Made by a program: the position numbers and the translations under genes
Assembly: GCF_051487185.1 (NCBI RefSeq)
Contig: NZ_JAHVDK010000003.1
Location: forward strand, 62,001 to 126,000
Length of the DNA: 64,000 bases
Direction of reading: 5' to 3'
Origin: Inquilinus limosus_F
GTDB lineage: Bacteria > Pseudomonadota > Alphaproteobacteria > DSM-16000 > Inquilinaceae
Notes under the pieces: model-generated
The model's database searches: none
What the model was told of the DNA's origin: nothing
What the model saw: only the letters and a program-made list of their open reading frames with translations
Shown: positions 16,717-25,196 of the stretch, piece by piece
Position numbering within the stretch: the stretch's first letter is position 1
Layout of the letters: every line of letters starts with the position of its first letter

Positions 16717-19700
16717 ATGAACTTCACCTCGATCTTCATTCGCCGGCCGGTGCTGGCCTCGGTGATCAGCCTCCTCATCCTGCTGCTCGGCATCCAGGGC
16801 TTGGCGACGCTGCCGGTGCGCCAGTTCCCGAAGACCGAGGAGACGGTGATCACCATCACCACCGCCTATCCGGGCGCCAGCGCCGACCTGATGCAGGGGT
16901 TCATCACCACTCCGATCGCCCAGGCGGTGGCCAGCACGGAGGGGCTGGACTACGTCACCTCCTCCTCGGTCCAGGGCGTCAGCACCGTGTCGGTGCACAT
17001 GAAGCTGAACGCCAATCCGGATGCGGCGTTGACCGAGGTGCTGACCAAGGTGCAGCAGGTCCGCAACGACCTGCCGGACGAATCGAAGGATCCGGTGGTG
17101 GTGAAGGGCACCGGCCAGGACATCGCGATCCAGTACATCGCGCTGGACAGCGATCGGATGTCGCCGGAGGAGGTGACCGAGTACATCACCCGCGTGGTGC
17201 AACCGCAGCTCTCGACCACCGAGGGCGTGGCCGAGGCCGAGATCCTGGGCGCCAAGAGTTTCGCCATGCGGGTCTGGGTCGACCCGATGCGGCTGGCCGC
17301 GCGCCAGGTCACGGCGGCCGACGTGGTGGCGGCGATCCGGGCCAACAACTTCCAGTCGGCGCCGGGCCGGACCGAGGGCGAGCTCGTCACCTTCGCCATC
17401 CGCACCGACACCACGTTGCGCACGGCCGAGGCCTTCGGCGACCTGGTGGTGCGCTCGGACGGCTCCAACATCGTCCGGCTGAAGGACGTGGCCCGGGTCG
17501 AGCTGGGCAGCGAAAGCTACGATTCGCGCGTCACCTTCAACGGGCGCGAGGCGATCTTCGTCGCCATCAACCCGACCCCTGCGGCCAACCCGCTGACCAC
17601 GGCGGCCAATGTGCGCGCGGCGATGGAAGACATCATGCGCCAGATGCCGGAGGGCATGCGCGGCGAGATCGTCTACGACGCCACCGAGTTCATCGAGGCC
17701 TCGATCTGGGAGGTCGGCAAGACCATCCCCGAGGCGGTGGCGATCGTCGTCATCGTCATCCTGCTGTTCCTCGGCTCGTTCCGCGCCGTGGTGATTCCGG
17801 TCGTCACCATCCCGCTGTCGCTGATCGGCGTGCTGTTCTGCCTCTACGCCCTCGGCTACTCGATCAACACGCTGACCCTCCTGGCCATGGTGCTGGCGAT
17901 CGGCCTCGTGGTCGACGACGCCATCGTCGTGGTGGAGAACATCCACCGCCATATCGAGGAGGGGCTGACGCCGAGACAGGCGGCGCTGAAGGGGGCGGCG
18001 GAGATCGCCGGGCCGGTGGTGTCGATGACCATCACGCTCGCCGCCGTCTACGCCCCGATCGGCTTCGCCACCGGCCTGACCGGGGCGCTGTTCCGCGAAT
18101 TCGCCTTCACCCTGGCGGGGGCGGTGATCATCTCCGGCATCGTCGCGCTGACTCTATCGCCGATGATGACCAGCAAGATGCTGAAGCCGCACGGCCAGGG
18201 CGCCGGCCGGTTCCAGCAGGTGGTCGACCGCTTCTTCACCGCGCTGCAGGGCTGGTACCACCGTCGGCTGCACAATTCGCTGAACTACCGGCCGGTCACC
18301 GTCTTCCTCGCCATCGTGTTGCTCGCCGCCTCCGCCTTCCTGTTCGTGAAGACGCCGAGCGAGCTGGCGCCGGAGGAGGATCAGGGCTTCGTGTTCATGA
18401 TCCTCGAAGGCCCGCGCTACGCCAATCTGGAATACATGAACCGGTTCAGCGACAAGCTGATCGCCGATCTGAAGACGATCCCGGAGCACGACGCGATCTT
18501 CTCGGTCAACGGCGCCGGCTCGCTGGCCTCCGGCTTTGGCGGCATGACCTTCAAGCCGTGGGGCGAGCGCAGCCGCAGCGGCGCCGAGATTCAGGCCCAG
18601 GTCCAGCAGATCGTCGGCGGCATCGCCGGGGTGGAAGGCTTCGCCATCACTCCGCCGGCCTTGCCGGGCTCCAGCGGCGGCCCGCCGGTGCAGTTCGTGA
18701 TCAAGGCCCCCGGCTCGCCCCAGCTGGTCTACGAGATGGCGCAGCAGATCGCCAACGAGGCGCGCAAGAGTGGCTTGTTCCTGTTCGCCAACGCCACCCT
18801 GGCCTTCGACCGGCCGGAGCTGTCGGTCGAGATCGACCGCAACAAGGCGGCGGCGCTGGGCATCAATATGGATGACATCGGCGTCACGCTGAACGTCATG
18901 CTGGGCGGCAACGACATCGGCCGCTTCGACCGCGACAACCGCAGCTACAAGGTGATCCCGCAGGTCGGGCAGGAAAGCCGGCTGAACCCGGAGGAGCTGA
19001 ACAAGTACTTCGTCCGCACCGCCGGCGGCGACCTCGTGCCGCTGTCCTCGGTGGTGACGCTGAAGACCCAGGCGACGGCGAACTCCTTCTCCCAGTTCAA
19101 CCAGCTGAACAGCTCGACCATCCAGGGGGTGCCGACCCCGGTGATCGTCACCCTCGGCCAGGCGCTGACCTTCCTGCAGGAGACGGCGGACCGGATCCTG
19201 CCGCGCGGCGTGACCTATGACTACGAGGGCGATTCGCGGCAATACATCACCGAGGGCAACACGGTGATGATCGCCTTCGCCTTCGCGGTGATCGTGATCT
19301 TCCTGGTGCTGGCGGCGCAGTTCGAGAGCTTCCGCGACCCGCTGATCATCATGATGTCGGTGCCGCTGTCGATCTTCGGCGCGCTGGCGGTGCTGAATGT
19401 CGGCTCGATCCTCCAACTCACCGGCGCCAGCATCAACATCTACACCCAGATCGGGCTGATCACCCTGGTCGGGCTGATCACCAAGCACGGCATCCTGATG
19501 GTGGAGTTCGCCAACAAGCTGCAGGAGGAGCAGGGGCTGTCGCGGCGTGACGCGATCGAGCAGGCGGCGGCGATCCGCCTGCGGCCGATCCTGATGACCA
19601 CGGCGGCGATGGTGCTGGGCGTGGTGCCGCTGCTCTATGCCAGCGGCGCCGGCGCCGCGGCGCGCTTCTCGATCGGGCTGGTGATCGCCTCGGGCATGTC

Positions 19701-19821
19701 GATCGGCACGCTGTTCACGTTGTTCGTGGTGCCGATGGTCTACACCTACCTCGCCCGCGACCATCACCGGATGGCCGAGGAGGACGAGCCGGCGCATCCG
19801 ACGCCGAAGCCGGCGGAGTAG
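16717..19821 (+). CDS. RND efflux pump inner-membrane permease (MdtB/MexF-like)
   Basis: 1034 residues, the normal length for the HAE1-type multidrug RND family. Twelve membrane helices are arranged 1 plus 5, repeated twice, with two large periplasmic porter domains (about 35-335 and 560-865). The proton-relay aspartates of TM4 are present in GLVVDDAIVVVEN. Typical sequences are SIFIRRPVLASVISLLI at the start and LVGLITKHGILMVEFANKLQEEQG in the second half. With the upstream fusion protein it would expel drugs or lipophilic metabolites, driven by the proton gradient. The substrate cannot be told from sequence. Confidence 0.95.
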   Translation: MNFTSIFIRRPVLASVISLLILLLGIQGLATLPVRQFPKTEETVITITTAYPGASADLMQGFITTPIAQAVASTEGLDYVTSSSVQGVSTVSVHMKLNANPDAALTEVLTKVQQVRNDLPDESKDPVVVKGTGQDIAIQYIALDSDRMSPEEVTEYITRVVQPQLSTTEGVAEAEILGAKSFAMRVWVDPMRLAARQVTAADVVAAIRANNFQSAPGRTEGELVTFAIRTDTTLRTAEAFGDLVVRSDGSNIVRLKDVARVELGSESYDSRVTFNGREAIFVAINPTPAANPLTTAANVRAAMEDIMRQMPEGMRGEIVYDATEFIEASIWEVGKTIPEAVAIVVIVILLFLGSFRAVVIPVVTIPLSLIGVLFCLYALGYSINTLTLLAMVLAIGLVVDDAIVVVENIHRHIEEGLTPRQAALKGAAEIAGPVVSMTITLAAVYAPIGFATGLTGALFREFAFTLAGAVIISGIVALTLSPMMTSKMLKPHGQGAGRFQQVVDRFFTALQGWYHRRLHNSLNYRPVTVFLAIVLLAASAFLFVKTPSELAPEEDQGFVFMILEGPRYANLEYMNRFSDKLIADLKTIPEHDAIFSVNGAGSLASGFGGMTFKPWGERSRSGAEIQAQVQQIVGGIAGVEGFAITPPALPGSSGGPPVQFVIKAPGSPQLVYEMAQQIANEARKSGLFLFANATLAFDRPELSVEIDRNKAAALGINMDDIGVTLNVMLGGNDIGRFDRDNRSYKVIPQVGQESRLNPEELNKYFVRTAGGDLVPLSSVVTLKTQATANSFSQFNQLNSSTIQGVPTPVIVTLGQALTFLQETADRILPRGVTYDYEGDSRQYITEGNTVMIAFAFAVIVIFLVLAAQFESFRDPLIIMMSVPLSIFGALAVLNVGSILQLTGASINIYTQIGLITLVGLITKHGILMVEFANKLQEEQGLSRRDAIEQAAAIRLRPILMTTAAMVLGVVPLLYASGAGAAARFSIGLVIASGMSIGTLFTLFVVPMVYTYLARDHHRMAEEDEPAHPTPKPAE

Positions 19822-19843
19822 GCGCGGCAGCCGGTTCCGGCTC

Positions 19844-20299
19844 TCAGCGGGCCAGATCCTTCCGCATGGCGGGGGCTGGGGCGAACTCGGTCATGACCAT
19901 GCCGACGATCCGGAAGCCGCAGCTTTCGTAGAAGGGCCGGGCGCGCTGATGGGCGACGACATGCAGCGAGCGGGCGCCGAGCGCCGTGGCCCGCCGTTCC
20001 GCCTCGGCCATCAGGCCGGCGCCCACGCCCCGGCGCCAGGCCGCGGGATCGACGAACAGGTCCTCCAGCTCGGCCTCGCGATCGTCGCGCGGCAGAACCG
20101 TGGCGAAGCCGACGATCTTGCCATCCAGCTCCGCGACGAAGACCGAGGGCAGGTGCTCCGCCGGAACCTGCCGCGCCTCGGGCAGTGCCGACAGCGCCTC
20201 GACATGCTCTCCCCAGGCCAGCGACGCGCGCAGCTTGAGGGCTCCGAGCGCGTCCCGGTCCTCCGGCCGCGCGGGGCGAATGCGGATCCCGGATGTCAT
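19844..20299 (-). CDS. GNAT-family N-acetyltransferase
   Basis: 151 residues. It has the GNAT layout: beta-strand start IRIRPARPEDRDALGAL, motif A with LEDLFVDPAAWRRGVGAGLMAEAERRA, where RRGVGAG is the acetyl-CoA pyrophosphate loop, and motif B ARPFYESCGFRIVG. A cytoplasmic acetyltransferase of unknown substrate. It lies alone, convergent with the RND operon (22 bases between stops) and facing away from the RTX gene upstream. The start at 20299 gives the family N-terminus. Confidence 0.88.
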   Translation of the reverse strand: MTSGIRIRPARPEDRDALGALKLRASLAWGEHVEALSALPEARQVPAEHLPSVFVAELDGKIVGFATVLPRDDREAELEDLFVDPAAWRRGVGAGLMAEAERRATALGARSLHVVAHQRARPFYESCGFRIVGMVMTEFAPAPAMRKDLAR

Positions 20300-20467
20300 G
20301 CGAAGGCTGTATCAGCGCCGTCGCGATCTTGGCAGCCTTTGCCGGCCATCCGTTCCGACCCTGGTGTTCGCGATCCGAAGGCGACCTCCGTGAATGGATG
20401 GGGGTGTCCGGCGCGGTCCGAAGCGTAATGGAGGTTGGCGATTGACTGCCAGCCTCTCTGGAGGCCC

Positions 20468-20495
20468 GGATCGGGGCGGCGCTCCGCCCCGATCC
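20468..20495 (-). terminator. Strong hairpin after the RTX gene
   Basis: Perfect 12-base arms (20468-20479 and 20484-20495; GGATCGGGGCGG and complement) flank a four-base loop, 8 bases past the RTX stop codon. No T-run follows on either strand, so termination may be partial or the hairpin may protect the mRNA 3' end. Confidence 0.6.
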
Positions 20496-20503
20496 GATGG
20501 TGC

Positions 20504-22060
20504 TCACAACACGAAGTCGCCCGCCGTCAATGTGATGGCGCCGAGGAGGCGGATCTGCGCATCGGCCGTGCCGTCGCCATTGGCATCGATGGAGACGATG
20601 GTCTGAGCGGCGCTCACATCGAAGCGGACTTCGCCGGCGTGATGGCCGAAGGCGGCCGAGCCGATGAAGCTGCCGGCGCCGTGGGTGATGCCCGACAGGT
20701 CGATCTTGTCGCCCTGGCTCTGGGAGAAGTCGTTGATCCGATCAGGCGCCTTGGTGGAGGTCTCCGCGATCGAGGAGAAGACGAAGGTGTCCGCACCGAG
20801 GCCGCCGTCCAGGATATCAGCGCCGCCGCGACCGTTGAGCGTGTCGTTGCCGCGCCAGCCGACCAGATAGTTGGAGGCGCTGTTGCCGGTCAGGGTGTCG
20901 TTGAAGGCACTGCCGACGAGGTTCTCGATGCTGCTGTAGGTGTCGCCGGCGGCATCTCCGGTGTTCACCGCGGGGTTGGTCAGGCTTGCCGCGACGCCGG
21001 TGGACGCGTTGTCATACAGGGCGGTGTCGGCGCCGGCGCCGCCGATCAGGATGTCAGCCCCGGCGCCGCCGATGAGCTGGTCATTGCCGGCGCCGCCGTC
21101 CAGCCTGTCCGTGCCGGCGAGGCCGGAGAGGCGATTGTCGCTGCCGTTGCCGGTCAGGGAGTCGTTGAAGTTGCTGCCGCGCAGCCATTCGATGCCGCTC
21201 AGGGTGTCGCCCGCGGCGTCGCCGCCGCTGGCGGTGCCGGCGGCGAGGCTGATCACCACTCCGGCGCCCGAGAAGATGTAGTCCGCCATGTCCTGGGTGC
21301 CGGCGCCGCCGGCCAGGACGTCGGCCCCGCCGTTGCCGACAAGATTATCATTGCCGGCACCGCCGATCAGGGTGTTCGCAGCGGCATCGCCGGCCAGGTA
21401 ATCGTCGAAGGCCGATCCGGTGAGGTTCTCGATGCTGTTCAACACGTCCCCCTGGGCGTCGCCACCTTGGGCGATGTGGCCCAGCAGGTTGACACAGACA
21501 GCCGCGGCGGAGTCCTGGTAGTCCGCGACGTCGGAGCCGTCGCCGCCGTTCAGCGTGTCCGCCCCGGCACCACCGCGCAGTGTGTCGTTACCGCCATGGC
21601 CGTTCAGGATGTCATGACCGCAGAAGCCGATGAGGAAATCGGCCACGCAGGACCCGGAAATCGTGTCGTCTTCCGAGAACAGGTCGGCGAGGATCGCCAA
21701 CTCGTTGCCGGCGGTGACCAGCCCGGAGACGTCGCCCAGCGACTCGGAGAAGCCGGTGATGGCAAAGACCCCCGCGCAGGCGGGTTGCGAGTAAGTGATG
21801 CTGTCAACGCAGCCGGTGTAGTCGGATGGCGGGTTGTAGCCCAGGCCGCTGCCGATGACGTGGAGGAGACCACCATCGTTGAAGCGGACGTCGATGACGG
21901 TCGCCGTAATGGAGGGGTCGCCGGCGAATCCAGACGCCGCTATCTGGCCGATCGAACCGAAATGAATACCTTTGCCGTTGATGCCAGTGTCGTTCAGCAC
22001 TGAAAAGACAGCCACTGCAATGTCTCCCTGACGGACAAACTTGAATTGGTCGATTTGCAT
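20504..22060 (-). CDS. RTX-type calcium-binding secreted protein
   Basis: 518 residues from the ATG at 22060 (MQIDQFKFVRQGDIAV); the frame is open to 22171 but that part looks non-coding. The first ~165 residues are a unique domain with several cysteines. From about residue 170 come four blocks of GGxGxDxLx nonapeptides (around a dozen units), which form Ca2+-binding beta-rolls, separated by SIENLVGSAFNDTLTGN-like spacers. The C-terminus (TFVFSSIAETSTKAPDRINDF) is the type I secretion signal region of M10-serralysin/haemolysin type. No signal peptide, no protease HExxH and no secretion genes are adjacent. Probably exported and cell-surface or extracellular; function unknown. Confidence 0.88.
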   Translation of the reverse strand: MQIDQFKFVRQGDIAVAVFSVLNDTGINGKGIHFGSIGQIAASGFAGDPSITATVIDVRFNDGGLLHVIGSGLGYNPPSDYTGCVDSITYSQPACAGVFAITGFSESLGDVSGLVTAGNELAILADLFSEDDTISGSCVADFLIGFCGHDILNGHGGNDTLRGGAGADTLNGGDGSDVADYQDSAAAVCVNLLGHIAQGGDAQGDVLNSIENLTGSAFDDYLAGDAAANTLIGGAGNDNLVGNGGADVLAGGAGTQDMADYIFSGAGVVISLAAGTASGGDAAGDTLSGIEWLRGSNFNDSLTGNGSDNRLSGLAGTDRLDGGAGNDQLIGGAGADILIGGAGADTALYDNASTGVAASLTNPAVNTGDAAGDTYSSIENLVGSAFNDTLTGNSASNYLVGWRGNDTLNGRGGADILDGGLGADTFVFSSIAETSTKAPDRINDFSQSQGDKIDLSGITHGAGSFIGSAAFGHHAGEVRFDVSAAQTIVSIDANGDGTADAQIRLLGAITLTAGDFVL

Positions 22061-22324
22061 AAAAGTAAGTGCAAATTTCGCTGCGGAATTTATGCAATTC
22101 GGTATTAAAGGGCCTGTACGAAAGGACGGCAGTCCCGGGACACCCTCCCCGGAAGTGGAACGTGTCGGCAAATCGTGCCGCCATTTCCCATGACCCGGGC
22201 CTATCTATCGACCGCTTGATTGACCCGCTTGGCCGATGCCGGTCGATCTGAGTGGGTATTGGAGCCGCGGTCACGACGTCCGGTCCTATCCGACCGGATG
22301 GGCGCAACCTGAAGCGGCGCCGGG

Positions 22325-22753
22325 CTACCGCAGCAGCTTGAGCGAGCCGGTCAGCGACCGAACCCATTTCGCCGGGCCGGCGATCCCGAGACCGTCGATC
22401 GCCTCCTCGCTCAGGTCGCGGTCGGGGAAGGCCGCCTCGTACTCGGCATAGAAGTGCAGCGACCGGGCGAAGGCCGGGAAGGGCACCACCGCCCGCTCGC
22501 CCGCCCCTTCGTCCGGCCGGGCCAGCGCCTTCAGCAGCAGCGCCCGGATCGTGCCGGCATCGGCCTGCAGGATCGGAACAGGCTGGCTGGAGCTGATGTC
22601 GATGGTGCGGTCGCCGCGGTCGGTGAGCCGCCGGGCGGCCAGGGCCGGCAGCTTCGCCCCGAGCCCGATGGCGATGGCGCCGGCGGTGTTGGCGACCAGC
22701 CCGAGCGGCAGGTCCGGGTTCACGACGACGGCGAGGCGGAGATCCTGGGTCAT
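22325..22753 (-). CDS. DUF2000 domain protein
   Basis: 142 residues from the ATG at 22753 (MTQDLRLAVVVNPDLPLGLVANTAGAIAIGLGAKLP). The pattern, with PILQADAGTIRALLLKAL in the middle and GLGIAGPAKWVRSLTGSLKLLR at the end, matches DUF2000, a small cytoplasmic family of unknown function with a peptidyl-tRNA hydrolase-II-like fold. It is divergent from an Lrp/AsnC gene, a pairing that suggests control by that regulator. The longer frame up to 22867 runs through the divergent promoter region and is rejected. Confidence 0.75.
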   Translation of the reverse strand: MTQDLRLAVVVNPDLPLGLVANTAGAIAIGLGAKLPALAARRLTDRGDRTIDISSSQPVPILQADAGTIRALLLKALARPDEGAGERAVVPFPAFARSLHFYAEYEAAFPDRDLSEEAIDGLGIAGPAKWVRSLTGSLKLLR

Positions 22754-22882
22754 GGCGGCTTTCACGGCGATGCGTCCGCCCGGCAGGATACCGCTCGCCG
22801 GCTGGTCGATCCTGCCTATCATTGCGCCTGGGAAGACGGCTTCGGTAAGTTCTACCTCGACACGCACTCTGCGAGGTAGGAT

Positions 22883-23356
22883 ATGCCGAGTCCGCTCGAA
22901 CCGGTCGACATCCGGATCCTGGCCGCCCTGCAGGAGGACGGCCGCCTGACCAACCAGGCGCTCTCCGCCGAGGTCGGGCTATCGACCTCGCCCTGCTGGC
23001 GCCGGGTCCGCCAGCTGGAGGAGGACGGCGTTATCCGGGGCTATGCGGCGGTGCTGGACCGGCGGCGGATCGGCCTCGGCGTGCTCGCCTTCATCCGGGT
23101 CAAGATCGACAGCCACAGCGAGACGGAAGCGGAGGAGTTCTCGGAGAGCGTCCGGCAGCTGAAGGAGGTTGTCGCCTGCTACAGCATCGCCGGGGACACG
23201 GATTTCCTGCTGCAGGTCGTCGCCCCCGACCTGGACAGCTATGCGGATTTCGCCATGGCGGTCGTCCGCCGGCTGCCCCGGATCAAGGAGATGCAGACGA
23301 TGTTCGTGCTCAAGGAGATCAAGCCGTTCAGGGGATTTCCGCTGGACAGGCCCTGA
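22883..23356 (+). CDS. Lrp/AsnC-family transcriptional regulator
   Basis: 157 residues. The N-terminal HTH (about 6-60; LEPVDIRILAALQEDGRLTNQALSAEVGLSTSPCWRRVRQLEEDGVI) and the C-terminal RAM ligand-binding domain (about 70-150; VVACYSIAGDTDFLLQVVAPDLDSY) are both complete. Members bind amino acids and form octamers. It starts 129 bases from the divergent DUF2000 gene and ends 9 bases from the convergent XRE-cupin gene. The Lrp/DUF2000 divergent pair suggests a local regulator with one main target; the effector amino acid is unknown. Confidence 0.92.
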   Translation: MPSPLEPVDIRILAALQEDGRLTNQALSAEVGLSTSPCWRRVRQLEEDGVIRGYAAVLDRRRIGLGVLAFIRVKIDSHSETEAEEFSESVRQLKEVVACYSIAGDTDFLLQVVAPDLDSYADFAMAVVRRLPRIKEMQTMFVLKEIKPFRGFPLDRP

Positions 23357-23365
23357 CGCCCTGGC

Positions 23366-23932
23366 TCACGGCTGGCGCAGCACCACGACGGCGTAGGCGC
23401 AGGGACGCCCGCCCTCGTTCCGGAAGACGCAGTCGGCGGGCGGGCCGAGCTCGAGGCAGTCGCCCTCCCTCATCTCGTGCCGGACGGCCCCCTCGATGAA
23501 GACGAGCTCGCCGTCCAGCACCCAGATCAGCTGGCGCTGGAAGGCATAGGCCGAGGCCGGCATAGGCACCTCCCGGCCGGCCGGCAGATCTATGCGCACG
23601 AGGTCGAGCGGCAGGTCCGTGCGCGGCGAGACGTGCCGGCGCACATAGCCGGTTTGCGGGTCGGTCCAGACCGGCTGGTCGGCCCGCCGCGACAGCCGCC
23701 CCTGCTGCATCTCGGCCCGTGCCATCAGCGTCGACATGCTGAGGCCGAAGGCGCCGGAGAGCTTGCCGAGCAGATGGGCCGTCGGGCTGCTCTCGCCCCG
23801 CTCCACCTTGAAGATCATGGCGCGGGAGACGGCGGCGCGCGCGGCGAGATCGGAAAGGGACCAGCCGCGGCTCTCCCGCTCGATGCGGATGCGGGCGCCG
23901 ATGCGCTGGTCGATGCCATCGAGGGTCGCCAT
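23366..23932 (-). CDS. XRE-family regulator with C-terminal cupin domain
   Basis: 188 residues. A Cro/C1-type HTH lies at about 10-65 (IGARIRIERESRGWSLSDLAARAAVSRAMIFKVERGESSPTAHLLGKL). A cupin_2 sensor domain follows at about 105-185 (LVRIDLPAGREVPMPASAYAFQRQLIWVLDGELVF). This two-domain type usually responds to a small metabolite and represses neighbours. It is divergent from a GNAT gene across 112 bases containing a perfect palindrome and a related second box, so self-regulation and control of the GNAT-YdcZ genes are likely. Ligand unknown. Confidence 0.9.
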   Translation of the reverse strand: MATLDGIDQRIGARIRIERESRGWSLSDLAARAAVSRAMIFKVERGESSPTAHLLGKLSGAFGLSMSTLMARAEMQQGRLSRRADQPVWTDPQTGYVRRHVSPRTDLPLDLVRIDLPAGREVPMPASAYAFQRQLIWVLDGELVFIEGAVRHEMREGDCLELGPPADCVFRNEGGRPCAYAVVVLRQP

Positions 23933-23937
23933 GCGTG

Positions 23938-23978
23938 CTACTATAGTAGACCATAACAGGCGTGCGTATTACTAAAGT
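23938..23978. promoter_or_regulatory. Operator-like boxes between the XRE-cupin and GNAT genes
   Basis: CTACTATAGTAG (23938-23949) is a perfect 12-base palindrome six bases upstream of the regulator start. A related box, ACTAAAGT (23971-23978), repeats its ACTATAGT core with one change, 33 bases along. Both are AT-rich against the surrounding GC-rich DNA. They are good candidates for the XRE protein's binding sites. Confidence 0.6.
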
Positions 23979-24044
23979 GCATAGCTTCGCGAAAGAGCGA
24001 TATCAACTGGCCGTTCGCTTGGTGAGATACGGGCGGAGAGCGAG

Positions 24045-24566
24045 ATGCGCATTCGCGGCGCCGAGGCCGGGGACATCGCCGGCATCCTGGAGATCTACAA
24101 CGACGCCGTGCTGCACACGACCGCGATCTGGAACGAGACCGTGGTCGACGCCGCCAACCGCGCCGACTGGATGGCGGAGCGCCGGCGCCTCGGCTACCCG
24201 GTGCTGGTGGCGGTCGACGAGGACGGCCGGGTGGCGGGCTACGCTTCCTTCGGCGACTGGCGCGCCTGGGACGGCTATCGCCACACCGTCGAGCATTCGG
24301 TCTATGTCCGCCGGGACCGGCGCGGCGGCGGGATCGGCGCCGCGCTGATGCTGGCGCTGATCGATAGGGCGAGGGCCCTCGGCAAGCACGTCATGGTCGC
24401 GGGCATCGAAGCGCGGAATACCGGCTCCATCCGGCTGCACGAGAAGCTCGGCTTCGAGCATGCCGGGCTGCTGAGGGAGGTAGGGACGAAGTTCGGAGAG
24501 TGGCTGGATCTGGCGTTCCTGCAGCTGCGGCTCGACCGCCGCGGCGATCCGGATGGCCGCGCCTGA
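24045..24566 (+). CDS. GNAT N-acetyltransferase, phosphinothricin acetyltransferase-like
   Basis: 173 residues. The start MRIRGAEAGDIAGILEIYNDAVLHTTAIWNE and the motif A region SVYVRRDRRGGGIGAALMLALIDRARALG are typical of the PAT/MddA group, which acetylates the amino group of small molecules such as methionine sulfoximine, phosphinothricin or L-amino acids. FEHAGLLREVGTKFGEWLDL near the end is the characteristic family tail. Its stop codon overlaps the start of the YdcZ-like gene (TGATG), so the two should be translationally coupled. Substrate specificity is not settled by sequence. Confidence 0.9.
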   Translation: MRIRGAEAGDIAGILEIYNDAVLHTTAIWNETVVDAANRADWMAERRRLGYPVLVAVDEDGRVAGYASFGDWRAWDGYRHTVEHSVYVRRDRRGGGIGAALMLALIDRARALGKHVMVAGIEARNTGSIRLHEKLGFEHAGLLREVGTKFGEWLDLAFLQLRLDRRGDPDGRA

Positions 24567-25015
24567 TGGGCGCCGCCTCGACCGTCATCCTGCTGATGTC
24601 CGCGGGCATCTGCCTGGTGCTGCAGAACCTGCTGATGGTCCGGATCACGCTGTCGGTCTCGACGGTGCTGATCGCGCTGGTGATCAACTCCGCCGTCGGG
24701 CTGACGGCGCTGCTCGGTCTGCTGCTGATCCGCAACGGCCCGGGCGGCCTCGCCGAGGCGGCGGCGGTCCTGCGCCCCTGGGCCCTGCTGCCGGGGCTGC
24801 TCGGCTCCTTCTTCGTCTTCGCCGGGATCCTCGGCTATCAGCGGCTGGGCGCCGCCCCGACCATCGCCATCCTGGTGGCGAGCCAGCTGGCGGCCGGGCT
24901 GGTCGCGGACTGTACAAGGTCCGGCGCCCCGGCTCTCTCGGCGCAGGGGCTGCCGATCCTCGGGGCGATCCTGCTGGTGGTCGGGGCCTTCCTGATCGTC
25001 CGGCCGGGCGCCTGA
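24566..25015 (+). CDS. YdcZ/DUF606-type DMT membrane protein
   Basis: 149 residues from the ATG at 24566, which shares its A with the GNAT stop codon (TGATG). It has about five hydrophobic helices with no large loops, the size and pattern of the half-size YdcZ family in the drug/metabolite transporter superfamily (STVLIALVINSAVGLTALLGLLL; RPWALLPGLLGSFFVFAGILGYQRLGAA). Such half-size proteins probably act as dimers in the inner membrane. Cotranscription with the acetyltransferase suggests a detoxify-and-export pair. Substrate unknown. Confidence 0.8.
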   Translation: MGAASTVILLMSAGICLVLQNLLMVRITLSVSTVLIALVINSAVGLTALLGLLLIRNGPGGLAEAAAVLRPWALLPGLLGSFFVFAGILGYQRLGAAPTIAILVASQLAAGLVADCTRSGAPALSAQGLPILGAILLVVGAFLIVRPGA

Positions 25016-25196
25016 GTGGATCGCGCCATGTTTGCAATGCAGCACATGCGACGGTATGTAGGGTCATTCGACTGGACCCGGTGAAATCCCGGGTGGCTCT
25101 TCCGGCCGCCGATCCGCCGGACAACGCAAATGACTTCTCCGGCCGGCCGCGCGACATCGCGGCGGCGAGCGCACGTCTATTGCGGGCATCCTCTCC

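Noticed and set aside
25016..25196. Possible riboswitch before the SulP transporter (ACCCGG...CCGGGT hairpin)
   Set aside because: Only one short hairpin; it does not match any riboswitch consensus that I know well enough to claim.
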